From Euptelea pleiosperma (lineage: Eukaryota > Streptophyta > Magnoliopsida > Ranunculales > Eupteleaceae): a stretch of 64,000 nucleotides of DNA. Where the stretch lies: positions 27,552,978 through 27,616,977 of the forward strand of contig CM068553.1 of NCBI GenBank assembly GCA_035048495.1, written 5' to 3'. The position numbers were made by a program, and so were the translations under genes. The notes beneath the pieces are model-generated. The model saw only the letters and a list, made by a program, of their open reading frames with translations, made no database searches and was not told where the DNA came from. This document shows positions 59,901 to 63,611 of this stretch, piece after piece; the stretch's first letter is position 1; every line of letters starts with the position of its first letter.

Positions 59901-60533
59901 GACAGCATTAGTGAGAAAGGAGTGCTTTGGTACACGTTGAAGGCTCTAAAAATGACAAAAAGAAGGCTGTAAATGTGGGTTGAGATAGCAAGAAAAGATA
60001 TACGTTATATAGCTCTGGATATAATTGAATGGTGAAATAGGATTTGTATTGCTGACCCCAAATAGTTGGGATAAGGCATTGTGAATAATGATCATGATGA
60101 CATTTTTGTGCCTTTGATTCATACTTGGAAATTGGTTACTACCATATATTTCCCTCATTTTTTCATGTCATGCTGGCCATTTCAGGAAGTTCGAGTTCGG
60201 TTTTCAGGATTTGGGTCAGAGGAGGATGAGTGGGTTAATGTGCGCAAGCATGTGAGACAACGTTCTCTCCCTTGTGAAGCATCAGAATGTGTTGCCGTAC
60301 TTCCTGGAGACCTCATTCTTTGTTTTCAGGTTGAGTTCCATTCATAAGAATCCATTACAACATCATTTTGAATCTGTTCTAATCGTCCTCTATTATGCTT
60401 TGGAAATTTTTAGGAAGGTAAAGATCAGGCTCTTTACTTTGATGCGCACGTCCTTGATGCACAAAGACGGAGACATGATGTACGAGGATGTCGCTGTAGG
60501 TTCCTCGTTCGTTATGATCATGATCAGTCTGAG
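26905..60533 (+). CDS. SHH: SAWADEE homeodomain protein (SHH1/SHH2 family), eight exons, 3' end outside window
   Basis: Exons: 26905-26958, 33300-33385, 33498-33543, 33620-33761, 59004-59067, 59199-59250, 60186-60329 and 60414-60533. All introns are GT-AG and the phases agree, giving 236 codons without a stop. The protein starts [19 protein letters not shown] homeodomain follows (about residues 10-80) with [15 protein letters not shown] as recognition helix, then a short linker, then a SAWADEE domain from about residue 125 ([16 protein letters not shown] through [20 protein letters not shown]). The family's SAWADEE fold reads the histone H3 tail (K9 methylated, K4 unmethylated) and SHH1 helps place RNA polymerase IV for 24-nt siRNA synthesis in the nucleus. 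The LPCEASEC and HDVRGCRC clusters fit the zinc ligands of that fold. SHH1 versus SHH2 cannot be decided here. The C-terminal end is missing from the window. Confidence 0.9.
26959..29280 (+). other. SHH intron 1, 5' part
   Basis: Intron 1 runs 26959-33299 (6,341 bp). This first part is AT-rich, with poly-T and poly-A tracts (for example A18 near 28539-28556). Many small ORFs on both strands show no domain. Confidence 0.5.
29284..29661. mobile_element. MITE-like inverted-repeat element in intron 1
   Basis: The left end contains TATGGGTACAGGTGTCAGAG and TCCGAC. The right end, read on the other strand, is CATGTCAGACACGTATCAGA and TCCGAC. The arms are imperfect (about 50 bp) and the centre is AT-rich with no coding. 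Superfamily and target duplication are unclear. Confidence 0.5.
29901..30585 (+). repeat. 5' LTR of the intron-1 element
   Basis: TG-initiated and CA-terminated, paired with 31943-32626. It contains TTCATTGGAGATTTGATTAT and later TGGTATCCACA, both matched in the 3' copy. Confidence 0.85.
30863..31144 (+). pseudogene. Internal ORF of the intron-1 element, 93 aa, unassigned
   Basis: The open frame starts [18 protein letters not shown], has a basic patch ([16 protein letters not shown]) and a hydrophobic end ([20 protein letters not shown]). A TATA-like TCTATAAAAAGGG lies about 95 bases upstream at 30768. The sequence may be the N-terminal part of a Gag-like TE protein whose next part is at 31361. 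I do not recognise it as a host gene. Confidence 0.4.
31361..31558 (+). pseudogene. Gag-like fragment inside the intron-1 element
   Basis: The frame [18 protein letters not shown]... contains [20 protein letters not shown]. This resembles the 'LPSS.K.WK.R(F/Y)FFV.G.W.F' motif of Gag-like proteins in certain plant LTR elements. It is only 65 codons, so it is truncated. Confidence 0.5.
31943..32626 (+). repeat. 3' LTR of the intron-1 element
   Basis: Matches 29901-30585 along its length. The final CA has changed to TA (TATCCATA). A TGGCGCCGAAA string just upstream resembles a gypsy PBS but sits on the wrong side for one. Confidence 0.85.
32632..33299 (+). other. SHH intron 1, 3' part
   Basis: AT-rich intron with no element recognised, ending in a normal acceptor (TTTTACAAG|GTGG) at 33299/33300. 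Confidence 0.6.
33300..33385 (+). CDS. SHH: SHH exon 2 (homeodomain, first part)
   Basis: Encodes [20 protein letters not shown] and then LGTLAEKF plus two bases of the next codon; helix 1 and the start of helix 2 of the homeodomain. The donor is CAG|GTATGT at 33385/33386. The codon AG|T (Ser) is completed by exon 3. Confidence 0.92.
33498..33543 (+). CDS. SHH: SHH exon 3 (homeodomain, middle)
   Basis: A 46-base exon encoding (S)[15 protein letters not shown]. The acceptor is TTGTAG|T and the donor CAG|GTTACC. The size and phase fit the frame of exons 2 and 4 exactly. Confidence 0.9.
33620..33761 (+). CDS. SHH: SHH exon 4 (homeodomain recognition helix and linker)
   Basis: Encodes [20 protein letters not shown] followed by [18 protein letters not shown] and a Pro/Ser linker. 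WFQNRR is the homeodomain helix-3 signature. The donor is TCAG|GTAGTT. The last G pairs with GA of exon 5 to make Gly, so the next exon is 25 kb away. Confidence 0.92.
33762..35473 (+). other. SHH intron 4, first part
   Basis: Intron 4 runs 33762-59003 (25,242 bp). This part has an ATA/TGTAT-rich tract (about 34075-34190) and a 216-bp tandem duplication. Short ORFs such as 35163-35357 ([20 protein letters not shown]) recall the ends of LINE ORF1 proteins, but too weakly to name. Confidence 0.5.
34465..34853. repeat. Tandem duplication, 216-bp period
   Basis: GCCAGGTTATAG.GTTTCCTG starts at 34465 and again at 34681. Both copies continue through TTTTTCTTAAGAGAATTAGT and GGTCCAGAGAGAGAA.AAGAT to TGGAAACTT.TCTAG. 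The second is shorter by internal deletions. Confidence 0.8.
35474..35678 (+). repeat. 5' LTR of copia element C
   Basis: Starts TGTTGTCAAGGGCATACTTG and ends near ATTCA, about 205 bp. The start is confirmed by a related solo LTR at 41997 that begins TGTTGTCAGGGACCTACTTG. A TATA-like ACTATATATAATAC lies at about 35540, and a pyrimidine-rich stretch follows. A tRNA-iMet PBS comes directly after. Confidence 0.75.
35682..35693 (+). promoter_or_regulatory. Primer-binding site of copia C (tRNA-iMet)
   Basis: TGGTATCAGAGC is the standard plant Ty1/copia PBS, complementary to the 3' end of initiator tRNA-Met, placed 3 bases after the LTR. Confidence 0.9.
35694..36089 (+). other. Leader of copia C, left part
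   Basis: Untranslated leader sequence. ATGACGTCA-like words and TTTTGGTGATATTTGGGAAT resemble the leader of copia A (minus strand, 52640-53160). It is interrupted by the LINE that begins near 36090 and appears to resume at about 39691. Confidence 0.55.
36090..36537 (+). pseudogene. LINE (L1-like) 3' fragment, first piece
   Basis: Encodes [20 protein letters not shown]... and, in a shifted frame, [20 protein letters not shown] then IWTVDHL. These belong to the region after the reverse transcriptase of plant L1-like ORF2, leading into the zf-RVT domain (PF13966). The frame stops at 36537, where a Harbinger-like element is inserted, and continues at 39109. The LINE is 5'-truncated and apparently sits in the leader of copia C. 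Confidence 0.8.
36538..39105. mobile_element. PIF/Harbinger-like element (non-autonomous) inserted in the LINE
   Basis: The left end GGCCCTGTTTGGGAATGCTT and the right end (reverse complement GGTAGTGTTTGGGAACGCTT) are imperfect terminal inverted repeats. Both are followed by subterminal AAGCACTT/GAAGCGCTTCT words. It is flanked by the 3-bp duplication TTA (36535-36537 and 39106-39108), the hallmark of PIF/Harbinger. Removing it joins the LINE protein as WTVDHL|ISRKIV...CVMCKQ in frame, proving the boundaries. It has no transposase gene and contains the MITE at 37538-37931. Confidence 0.85.
37538..37931. mobile_element. Long-TIR MITE (MULE/hAT-like) nested in the Harbinger-like element
   Basis: Arms of about 150 bp are inverted copies. 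The left begins AAGTAAAACTTATGTCACAA; the right, on the other strand, begins at 37931 and reads TTAAAACTTCTGTCACAAG. Shared inner segments include GCTGACCGTATGGATGTTTG and CTTGGTGGACC. The flanks share GATTTTT (37529-37535 and 37932-37938), a 7-9 bp target duplication. A paralogous sequence at about 19080-19140 runs through this point without the element, so it serves as an empty site. No coding capacity. Short ORFs inside both arms are shadows of each other. Confidence 0.8.
39106..39690 (+). pseudogene. LINE (L1-like) 3' fragment, second piece, with poly(A)
   Basis: Continues the zf-RVT domain: [20 protein letters not shown] gives the C-x2-C ... H-x4-C metal site. Then comes a [18 protein letters not shown] segment, the usual C-terminal motif of plant L1-like ORF2, ending with FFEDFVF and a stop at 39508. 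The 3' UTR ends in TTTTTATACTTATAAAAAAA at about 39689, a typical LINE tail. Confidence 0.85.
39691..40033 (+). other. Leader of copia C, right part
   Basis: Non-coding sequence between the LINE tail and the gag start of copia C. With 35694-36089 it would make a leader of normal length for this family. A clean target duplication around the LINE was not found. Confidence 0.5.
40034..41225 (+). pseudogene. Copia C gag (UBN2-type), broken
   Basis: Starts [20 protein letters not shown]. Conserved Gag motifs follow: [19 protein letters not shown], then [40 protein letters not shown] and [12 protein letters not shown] zinc-knuckle remnant ([15 protein letters not shown]) near 40870-40920 has lost its second Cys. 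The C-terminal Ser/Thr-rich part ends SPAWII near 41226. Premature stops (40289, 40520) and frameshifts (near 40615 and 40900) disable it. It closely resembles the gag of copia A at 51.2-52.5 kb on the other strand. Confidence 0.85.
41226..42900 (+). pseudogene. Copia C pol: protease remnant, GAG-pre-integrase and integrase, broken
   Basis: A protease remnant [18 protein letters not shown] (41229-41282; the catalytic Asp of DSGA is gone) is followed by a frame with GAG-pre-integrase: [14 protein letters not shown] and [10 protein letters not shown], an H-H-C-C set. Integrase follows with FDIVHSDV (first catalytic Asp) and DQGGEY (second Asp). After a solo LTR at 41997-42206 it resumes as [20 protein letters not shown] and [15 protein letters not shown]. 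The catalytic Glu of the usual 'NGVAERKNR' is replaced by Lys. Sequence continues, frame-shifted, to about 42900, where another LTR cuts it. No reverse transcriptase remains. A TAG-repeat (41586-41606) encodes a Ser run. Confidence 0.85.
41997..42206 (+). mobile_element. Solo LTR (210 bp), copia-type, inside copia C integrase
   Basis: Starts TGTTGTCAGGGACCTACTTG and ends AGATTACAACA, with a perfect 5-bp duplication AATAC (41992-41996 and 42207-42211). It lies between GGEY and MYGGL of integrase, so removing it restores continuity. It is the same family as the 5' LTR at 35474. The stretch 42130-42180 is pyrimidine-rich like other copia R/U5 regions. Confidence 0.88.
43242..43333 (-). repeat. 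32-bp tandem repeat in the LTR
   Basis: Three adjacent units of CGCCTAGTTACRCTSTAGGT followed by CAAGCAGGTCAA, at 43242-43274, 43275-43306 and 43307-43333 (last one shortened). Confidence 0.8.
43754..44040 (-). repeat. Array of GTCGAC palindromes, 106-bp period
   Basis: Units at 43754-43859 and 43860-43964, with a partial third to 44040. Each holds GGGGTCGACCTCAAG, CGGTCGACCGAG, AGGGTCGACCCCAAA and GGGTCGACTGAG. The palindromic GTCGAC cores are the most conserved part. Position in U3 is like the ATCGAT array at 17119. Confidence 0.8.
44340..44839 (-). other. Pre-LTR sequence of the SIRE-like element, with polypurine tract
   Basis: On the minus strand GACAAAAGGGGAGAC at about 44341-44355 is the polypurine tract next to the LTR. 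The rest is non-coding, with a short duplication (ATCACATATCCATCCA at about 44733 and 44792) and a second polypurine-like string near 44813-44827. Confidence 0.55.
44840..45056 (-). repeat. 3' LTR of copia B
   Basis: On the minus strand it starts TGTTATCAGATACATAGAAA and ends near CTATAATTCA, about 217 bp. It resembles but is not identical to the 5' LTR at 53185-53405. The polypurine tract AACTTGAGGGGGAG (45057-45070) lies directly before it. Confidence 0.85.
45064..46107 (-). pseudogene. Copia B reverse transcriptase (3' half) and RNase H
   Basis: An intact 347-codon stretch. The reverse transcriptase part has [15 protein letters not shown] with the catalytic YVDD, then [14 protein letters not shown] and [20 protein letters not shown]. 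RNase H follows: [20 protein letters not shown] (first Asp), SSAEAEFRA (Glu), LYCDNKAAI (Asp), and [10 protein letters not shown], ending in IYAPT and a stop that overlaps the polypurine tract. The first half of the reverse transcriptase, upstream in 46108-46460, is frame-shifted, so no working polymerase is made. Confidence 0.88.
46108..46460 (-). pseudogene. Copia B reverse transcriptase, 5' half, frame-shifted
   Basis: Motifs FAPVAKMNS and [15 protein letters not shown] can be read only across frames, with a stop after PVGYR at 46461 and at least two shifts. The part facing 46170-46364 is scrambled relative to copia A. Confidence 0.8.
46461..48107 (-). pseudogene. Copia B pol: protease end, GAG-pre-integrase, integrase
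   Basis: Begins at the junction with copia A as [19 protein letters not shown], the end of the protease region. GAG-pre-integrase follows ([27 protein letters not shown]). Integrase has [11 protein letters not shown] (Asp), [12 protein letters not shown] (Asp) and [13 protein letters not shown] (Glu), so the D,D,E set is complete. The C-terminal part has [20 protein letters not shown] and a Pro/Ser-rich spacer, then [18 protein letters not shown]..., the start of the reverse transcriptase, before a stop at 46461. The N-terminal gag and protease active site are missing. Confidence 0.88.
48108..48510 (-). pseudogene. Copia A RNase H, truncated at the A/B junction
   Basis: [20 protein letters not shown] to [12 protein letters not shown], the same RNase H as in copia B, ending about 14 residues early. 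At 48108 the sequence jumps into the protease region of copia B. The Glu motif reads SSAKAKF instead of SSAEAEF, so the catalytic Glu is lost. An in-frame TAG (48523-48525) separates it from the reverse transcriptase. Confidence 0.88.
48523..49299 (-). pseudogene. Copia A reverse transcriptase
   Basis: [32 protein letters not shown] (catalytic Asp), [34 protein letters not shown] and [15 protein letters not shown] (YVDD) are all present. It runs through [19 protein letters not shown] to GRGLLF and stops at a TAG where copia B has CAG (Gln). The N-terminal part of the domain lies upstream in another frame with stops (49300-49486). Confidence 0.9.
49300..49486 (-). pseudogene. Copia A reverse transcriptase N-terminus, frame-shifted
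   Basis: Readable only across frames: a [19 protein letters not shown] segment and then YGIDY/TFAPVAK-like residues. A frameshift after EEMKA near 49487 and a stop at 49300 flank it. Confidence 0.75.
49487..51240 (-). pseudogene. Copia A protease, GAG-pre-integrase and integrase
   Basis: Protease active site [13 protein letters not shown] (51190-51228) is intact, then [21 protein letters not shown]-pre-integrase has [13 protein letters not shown] and [10 protein letters not shown]. Integrase has [11 protein letters not shown] (Asp) and [12 protein letters not shown] (Asp), but [13 protein letters not shown] lacks the catalytic Glu (Lys instead). The C-terminal region includes [20 protein letters not shown] and a Ser/Pro-rich spacer, ending in [13 protein letters not shown] and a stop. 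Gag and pol frames differ by one shift near 51240. Confidence 0.9.
51241..52521 (-). pseudogene. Copia A gag (UBN2-type) with one in-frame TAG
   Basis: Starts [20 protein letters not shown] (ATG at 52521). Conserved parts: [79 protein letters not shown] and [20 protein letters not shown] single TAG at 51682-51684 interrupts it; the same frame continues to a zinc knuckle [14 protein letters not shown] (C-x2-C-x4-H-x4-C) near 51520-51562 and a Ser/Pro-rich tail. Apart from the TAG this is the best preserved TE gene in the window. Confidence 0.9.
52522..53169 (-). other. Leader of copia A
   Basis: Untranslated sequence between the PBS and the gag ATG. It contains a short inverted pair around GTACGGCTGACGTCA (53075-53103). 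Comparable words occur in the copia C leader at 35694-36089. Confidence 0.6.
53170..53181 (-). promoter_or_regulatory. Primer-binding site of copia A (tRNA-iMet)
   Basis: TGGTATCAGAGC on the minus strand, directly after the LTR end. Confidence 0.92.
53185..53405 (-). repeat. 5' LTR of copia A
   Basis: On the minus strand it starts TGTTATCATATACGTATTTA and ends GAGATTCA, about 221 bp. It is related to the LTR at 44840-45056. The flanking bases (CTCCT beyond 53405; ATTAG side beyond 44840) do not match, so the two LTRs do not bound one insertion. It abuts LINE sequence at 53408. Confidence 0.85.
53408..54222 (+). pseudogene. LINE (L1-like) ORF2 3' fragment with poly(A)
   Basis: [40 protein letters not shown] and [19 protein letters not shown] are the conserved stretch after the reverse transcriptase. 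[12 protein letters not shown] follows. The middle of zf-RVT is deleted near 53800, and the end resumes with [19 protein letters not shown] and [11 protein letters not shown]. The 3' end is TTTTACTTATCAAAAAAAAA near 54222, as in many plant L1 copies. The 5' side is cut by the copia A LTR; its missing upstream part is not found beyond copia B. Confidence 0.85.
54230..54745. other. AT-rich non-coding sequence
   Basis: Repeats of GAATTTCGTCAAATT-type words; no coding or known element. The start of the gypsy element that follows is somewhere here. Confidence 0.35.
54746..55368 (+). pseudogene. Ty3/gypsy (chromovirus) integrase core and C-terminal domain
   Basis: From about 54780 one frame reads [16 protein letters not shown] and [13 protein letters not shown] (first catalytic Asp region). 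A shift near 54880 leads into the [43 protein letters not shown] (second Asp) and [20 protein letters not shown] (catalytic Glu). [20 protein letters not shown] then follows with the C-terminal [15 protein letters not shown] segment. This order is typical of plant Ty3/gypsy integrase. Reverse transcriptase and RNase H are absent upstream. Confidence 0.9.
55366..55830 (+). pseudogene. Chromovirus integrase tail with chromodomain
   Basis: Continues the same element in a shifted frame: [30 protein letters not shown], a Pro-rich linker, then a chromodomain-like end ([50 protein letters not shown]). In chromoviruses this domain sits at the end of integrase and steers insertion to chromatin with histone methyl marks. 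The classical third aromatic and the W of 'W..R...W' are present. It ends with a stop at 55828. Confidence 0.85.
55840..57000 (+). repeat. Gypsy LTR (shared between two element remnants)
   Basis: Follows the chromodomain ORF and a polypurine GACAGGGAGAG at about 55830-55840, so it is the 3' LTR of that element. It has a TATA box TTATATAAACTC (56198-56209). Its later part (TTGGTGCGAATC..., CTCTTTTTCTATCTCTTC, GAATAGT repeats at 56455-56505) is matched at 58270-58495. A PBS-like site follows at 57009, so it also acts as the 5' LTR of the gag remnant beyond it. Confidence 0.65.
57009..57020 (+). promoter_or_regulatory. Primer-binding-like site (iMet type, one mismatch)
   Basis: TGGTATCAAAGC differs from TGGTATCAGAGC by one base. 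iMet priming also occurs in many chromoviruses. Confidence 0.65.
57050..57800 (+). pseudogene. Gag-like ORF of a second gypsy remnant, joined to the pol 3' end
   Basis: An ORF from ATG 57050 ([20 protein letters not shown]) has an alpha-helical N-terminal part with [20 protein letters not shown] Lys/Glu-rich part and an acidic stretch ([15 protein letters not shown]) follow after a frameshift near 57410. Near 57770 it reads [10 protein letters not shown], resembling the 'L(N)SRT.FFQ.GE.DA' end of chromovirus pol, followed by a polypurine GGAGGGTTCGA. Everything between gag and the end of pol is therefore missing. I do not recognise a known domain in the first part. Confidence 0.55.
57810..58500 (+). 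repeat. Second gypsy LTR, truncated
   Basis: Starts near TGCGAGAGCAGTC after the polypurine tract. Its 58270-58495 part matches 56300-56510 of the preceding LTR. The upstream halves differ, so these are related families or strongly diverged copies. It contains TACTATTTATAGTAAATCCC repeats (57885-57950) and stops at about 58500 without a recognisable end. Confidence 0.6.
58501..59003 (+). other. SHH intron 4, 3' end
   Basis: Unassigned sequence with an (AT)n tract at 58588-58612 and a palindrome GAGGAACTTCGTTCCTC at about 58690-58706. It ends in a good acceptor (TTCTGAATGCAG|GAAGG). Confidence 0.5.
59004..59067 (+). CDS. SHH: SHH exon 5 (start of SAWADEE)
   Basis: Encodes (G)[20 protein letters not shown] plus TG of the next Trp codon. 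[16 protein letters not shown] is the conserved start of the SAWADEE domain. Donor G|GTTTGT at 59068. Confidence 0.92.
59199..59250 (+). CDS. SHH: SHH exon 6 (SAWADEE)
   Basis: Encodes (W)[17 protein letters not shown]. Acceptor TTCTCAG|G and donor CCG|GTAATT. Phase fits exons 5 and 7. Confidence 0.92.
59755..60085 (+). pseudogene. RTE-like LINE 3' end in SHH intron 6
   Basis: A decayed C-terminus in several frames has the RWFGHLQ motif (near 59875) followed by a Lys-rich segment. It ends GACCCCAAATAGTTGGGATA (about 60054-60073), the widespread 3' end of plant RTE-type LINEs. Short fragment, strongly 5'-truncated. Confidence 0.7.
60186..60329 (+). CDS. SHH: SHH exon 7 (SAWADEE)
   Basis: 48 codons: [20 protein letters not shown], then [20 protein letters not shown] and [14 protein letters not shown] is a family signature; the Trp/aromatics form the methyl-lysine pocket in known members, and Cys residues fit the zinc site. 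Acceptor TTTCAG|GAAG, donor CAG|GTTGAG. Confidence 0.93.
60414..60533 (+). CDS. SHH: SHH exon 8 (end of SAWADEE)
   Basis: 40 codons: [20 protein letters not shown], then [20 protein letters not shown]. Acceptor TTTTTAG|GAAG and donor GAG|GTACAA. Family proteins continue with a short basic C-terminal exon ('.RRLCRRP'), not found before the window ends. Confidence 0.92.
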
Positions 60534-60720
60534 GTACAAATCCATTTTCAAGTATCTTCTACTTTGGACTTTGTTGTATTTTTTTTTTTCTGTTTTGTAA
60601 GCGCTCCACATTCTCTGCCATGTTGCTCCCATCTCTTTTCTTCCTGGAATTTTTGTTATTTTGCATGCATTTTGTTAATAATTTTAATACTTCTTAACTA
60701 AAATTATTGTATGGCATTAA
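60534..60720 (+). other. SHH intron 8, before the LINE
   Basis: AT-rich intron sequence with poly-T. The LINE that follows probably starts near 60720-60800. Confidence 0.5.
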
Positions 60721-60881
60721 AGATTGAGGGTTATTCTCTCAATTCATGCATATGTATAATTGGATTCACGTACCCAGAACCCTAGAAGAAAACCCTAGTT
60801 TTTGCAGTGAATCTGAAACCCTTGAAGAATCAAAGCATCTCGCCGCGTCTGCTTACGTATTGTTGTGATGGAAGTGACGAG

Positions 60882-63611
60882 ATGAAGAATAGGCAGTTCA
60901 TATCTGTTTCCGGTGAGATGAAGAAAACTTTGATCATAGAAGCCAAATCTTTCGATTTGGTGAACAGCGACGTCCGGAATCGCCAGTTTGTGAAGGTGAT
61001 TGAAAGGGGTAAAGATTTCTGGAAGTCTATTCTTCTGAGCAACAATGGGATTAGCAGGTTTTGTCAGGTTCTGGGGGAGCTGTGTGTTGGAAAAGATAGA
61101 ACCTACTTCGTCAGAAAGCTACACGACAACGGTAGAACATGGGTGGCGATCCGAGGCTCAAATCACAGGGGCGATTATCTGAAAGTTACTGAGTTTTTCG
61201 GTGAGTCCTCTGCTTCTACGATTTTTCTCCCTGAAGGGGTGCGCAAGGAGGGATGGAGAAACATGGAATATGTTATCAGCAGGTCTTTTCTCGAACCCCA
61301 ATCGAGATCGACCAACCTACCTGCGACTAGAGAGACCCCTACCCCTATCCTTCCTAGAGGAGGCACGACCGGAGATATTTTTGCCAAGGTGACGACGATC
61401 GGCGGCAAACCATGCATCACAACGGAATACAATAGGGCGGCGGGGTGTTTTGGGAGATGGTGCAGGGCGGTGGTATGCGACGTGCTGAACTGCGGTTTGC
61501 CTCGGGCTGCTATCAAACTTTGCATCCTCTCCCATCTCAGAGCATATGGTATATCGGAGATCTTTGAATTTGGGAAAGGAAGATTTGTGTTCTTCACCAG
61601 TAGAGAAGAGGAGATTGCTGAGATATGCAACAGAGGTCCGATGGAGCTGGGATCGGGGTATGCATGTTTTCACAGATGGTGGCCCTCCGTCCACACTTTC
61701 CTGAGCGACTCCCTTGTTAGAGAAAGATGGTTGATCTTGCGAGGAGTGCCCTTCCATCTCCGCAATCTGCATATTTTCAAGGCCATAGGAAACCTGTGTG
61801 GAGGATTTAGCGTCGTTGAAGAAGGGGCTTTGTCGCTGGAGAGTTTGGACTCCATTCGCTTGAAAGTGGCAGCGGGAGGCTTGAGACGTATCCCTAGAGT
61901 TATCCAGATTCAGGACAGGGGGGTGCTATTTCCGATCGTCATTGAGGTTGAATCCTCTTCTATGACAGTGGGGTCGAAGGAGTTTCCGGTCTCCCACACT
62001 CTGCAGAACCATCTTGTAGCGGTAGACGACGTGGCACAGGGGGGTCTAGGTGGTGAAAGACGCAATGGGTCGTTATTTGAAGCGGGGATCAACAGACCAC
62101 GTGGCATAGAGGTACTCGGTGGGATAGGGAAGTAGCCAGCAAAACCATCCAGGTGGGACAAGGAAGAGATAGCCGGTAGACCTTCAGGGGATTTGAAATT
62201 GGCGCCCGATTATATATCTTATGAGTCAAGTCAGCCCTTTGTTGACGTGTCTATAGGCAACAGGGCACAAGTCACGTCGATACAGGCTCCAGCGCTCAAG
62301 GCAGTTCAGAAGGTGGGAGACGTGTCTGGAGAAGAATACAGAGTGGAGCCAGGCCGACAGACCACGCCTGCCATAGCGGGACAGGTGTCTAGACCTGAGT
62401 CTCCTACCAAGTCTGAGACAAGCACGCGAGGAAAGCGGCAGATCTCCACCATCAAATCCTCGTCTTGGCCACGCGGACATCTACCATGTATTGGGGCGCC
62501 TCTACCCATCTCAGTAGGAATTCTACACGTGGCAGCACCGACCGTCAAAGGGTCGACATCTGGGGCTAGCGCGAAGCACCCGATCAAAACCCTTATAGGC
62601 AACCATAAATCCCCTTTTTCTTGCTCGGCTTTAGGTGTTCCCACTGATGATATAGCTGACTTACATGGTCGCGTTCCCCATATGTATGGATCTTATTCGG
62701 ACGATAGTAGAAGGCCTCATGGGATTTGCCCGGCTGACCCAGGTGAGATGATGAGACTCGGAAGGGAATCGTCGGTCGAAGTTTCTGATCGTACCACTCA
62801 TCTCTCTGGTAATGAGAATTCACAGATGGGTATTTCTCCTCCTCCCCTCCATCACTTTTCATCGTTTTCGCTCGCTGCTCCCTCCGCTATGGTGGAGATT
62901 CTTAAAGAAGGAAGGTTGGTGGATTACGGAGACGACCCCCTTAGTTCTTGTGAGAGGGGGGCTAGTACGGACGATGATTCAGAACTCTCGGACTATAGCA
63001 GGGAGGAGGCTTGCTCAGACCCCGCCCCTAGTATGATGAACTGCTCGGTTTTTCCCGACGGTGCCTTGAGCGATTGTTCAGGATTTACCCTAGAACATTC
63101 CTCACAAGGTTAGATTGGAGACTCGTCAGTGAAGAGTTCGCCTTCTCCTCCAGCTAACTCAGTTGGTCGAATAGACGCAGAAGGTGAAGGGGATTGGTCC
63201 ACGTGGGGGTATATCAAATTCGGCAAGGCCATTGGGCTGTCTTTTGAGGGGATGGAACTCCAAACCAGAAGGCTCTTTAGCAAATCAGGTAAGAAGGATA
63301 AGATGGGCTCAGACCCAAGCGAATTGGTCAGGGGGATGGAGTCCGCCCAGGAGAATATCTCCCCTAACTCCACTCTGCACCTTGGAGTAACTCACAGCAA
63401 TCCTGGGGTGGCTTCAAGGGAAGGTTTGGCAACTGACAGGGCTGTCATGAAGGAAGTCAAGGCGGGGAAACAGAAGGGGAAGTCTAACACAGAGGTTAAA
63501 AAGGGAAAGGGCAGCAAGGAGTTGAACAAGCTTATCAGCAACATCAATTATGATGGGAAGCTCCTAGAGAGGAGTAGCAGGAAGCCCAGGGTCAACGCTC
63601 AGTCAAAATGA
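60882..63611 (+). pseudogene. L1-like LINE ORF1 (DUF4283), two in-frame TAG stops
   Basis: One frame runs from ATG 60882 (MKNRQFISVSGEMKKTLIIE) to TGA 63609-63611, broken only by TAG at 62133-62135 and 63111-63113. The N-terminal part (about residues 1-110) has an aromatic-rich fold seen in plant LINE ORF1 (FWKSILLSNNGISRFCQVL, RTWVAIRGSNHRGDYLKVTE). DUF4283 follows (about 190-330): CILSHLRAYGISEIFEFGKG, RFVFFTSREEEIAEICN, RWLILRGVPFHLRNLHIFKA and IGNLCGGFSVVEEGALSLES. No zinc knuckle is clear. The C-terminal half is Ser/Pro/Gly-rich. An open frame also extends upstream to GTG 60807, but no ATG lies there. Confidence 0.85.
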
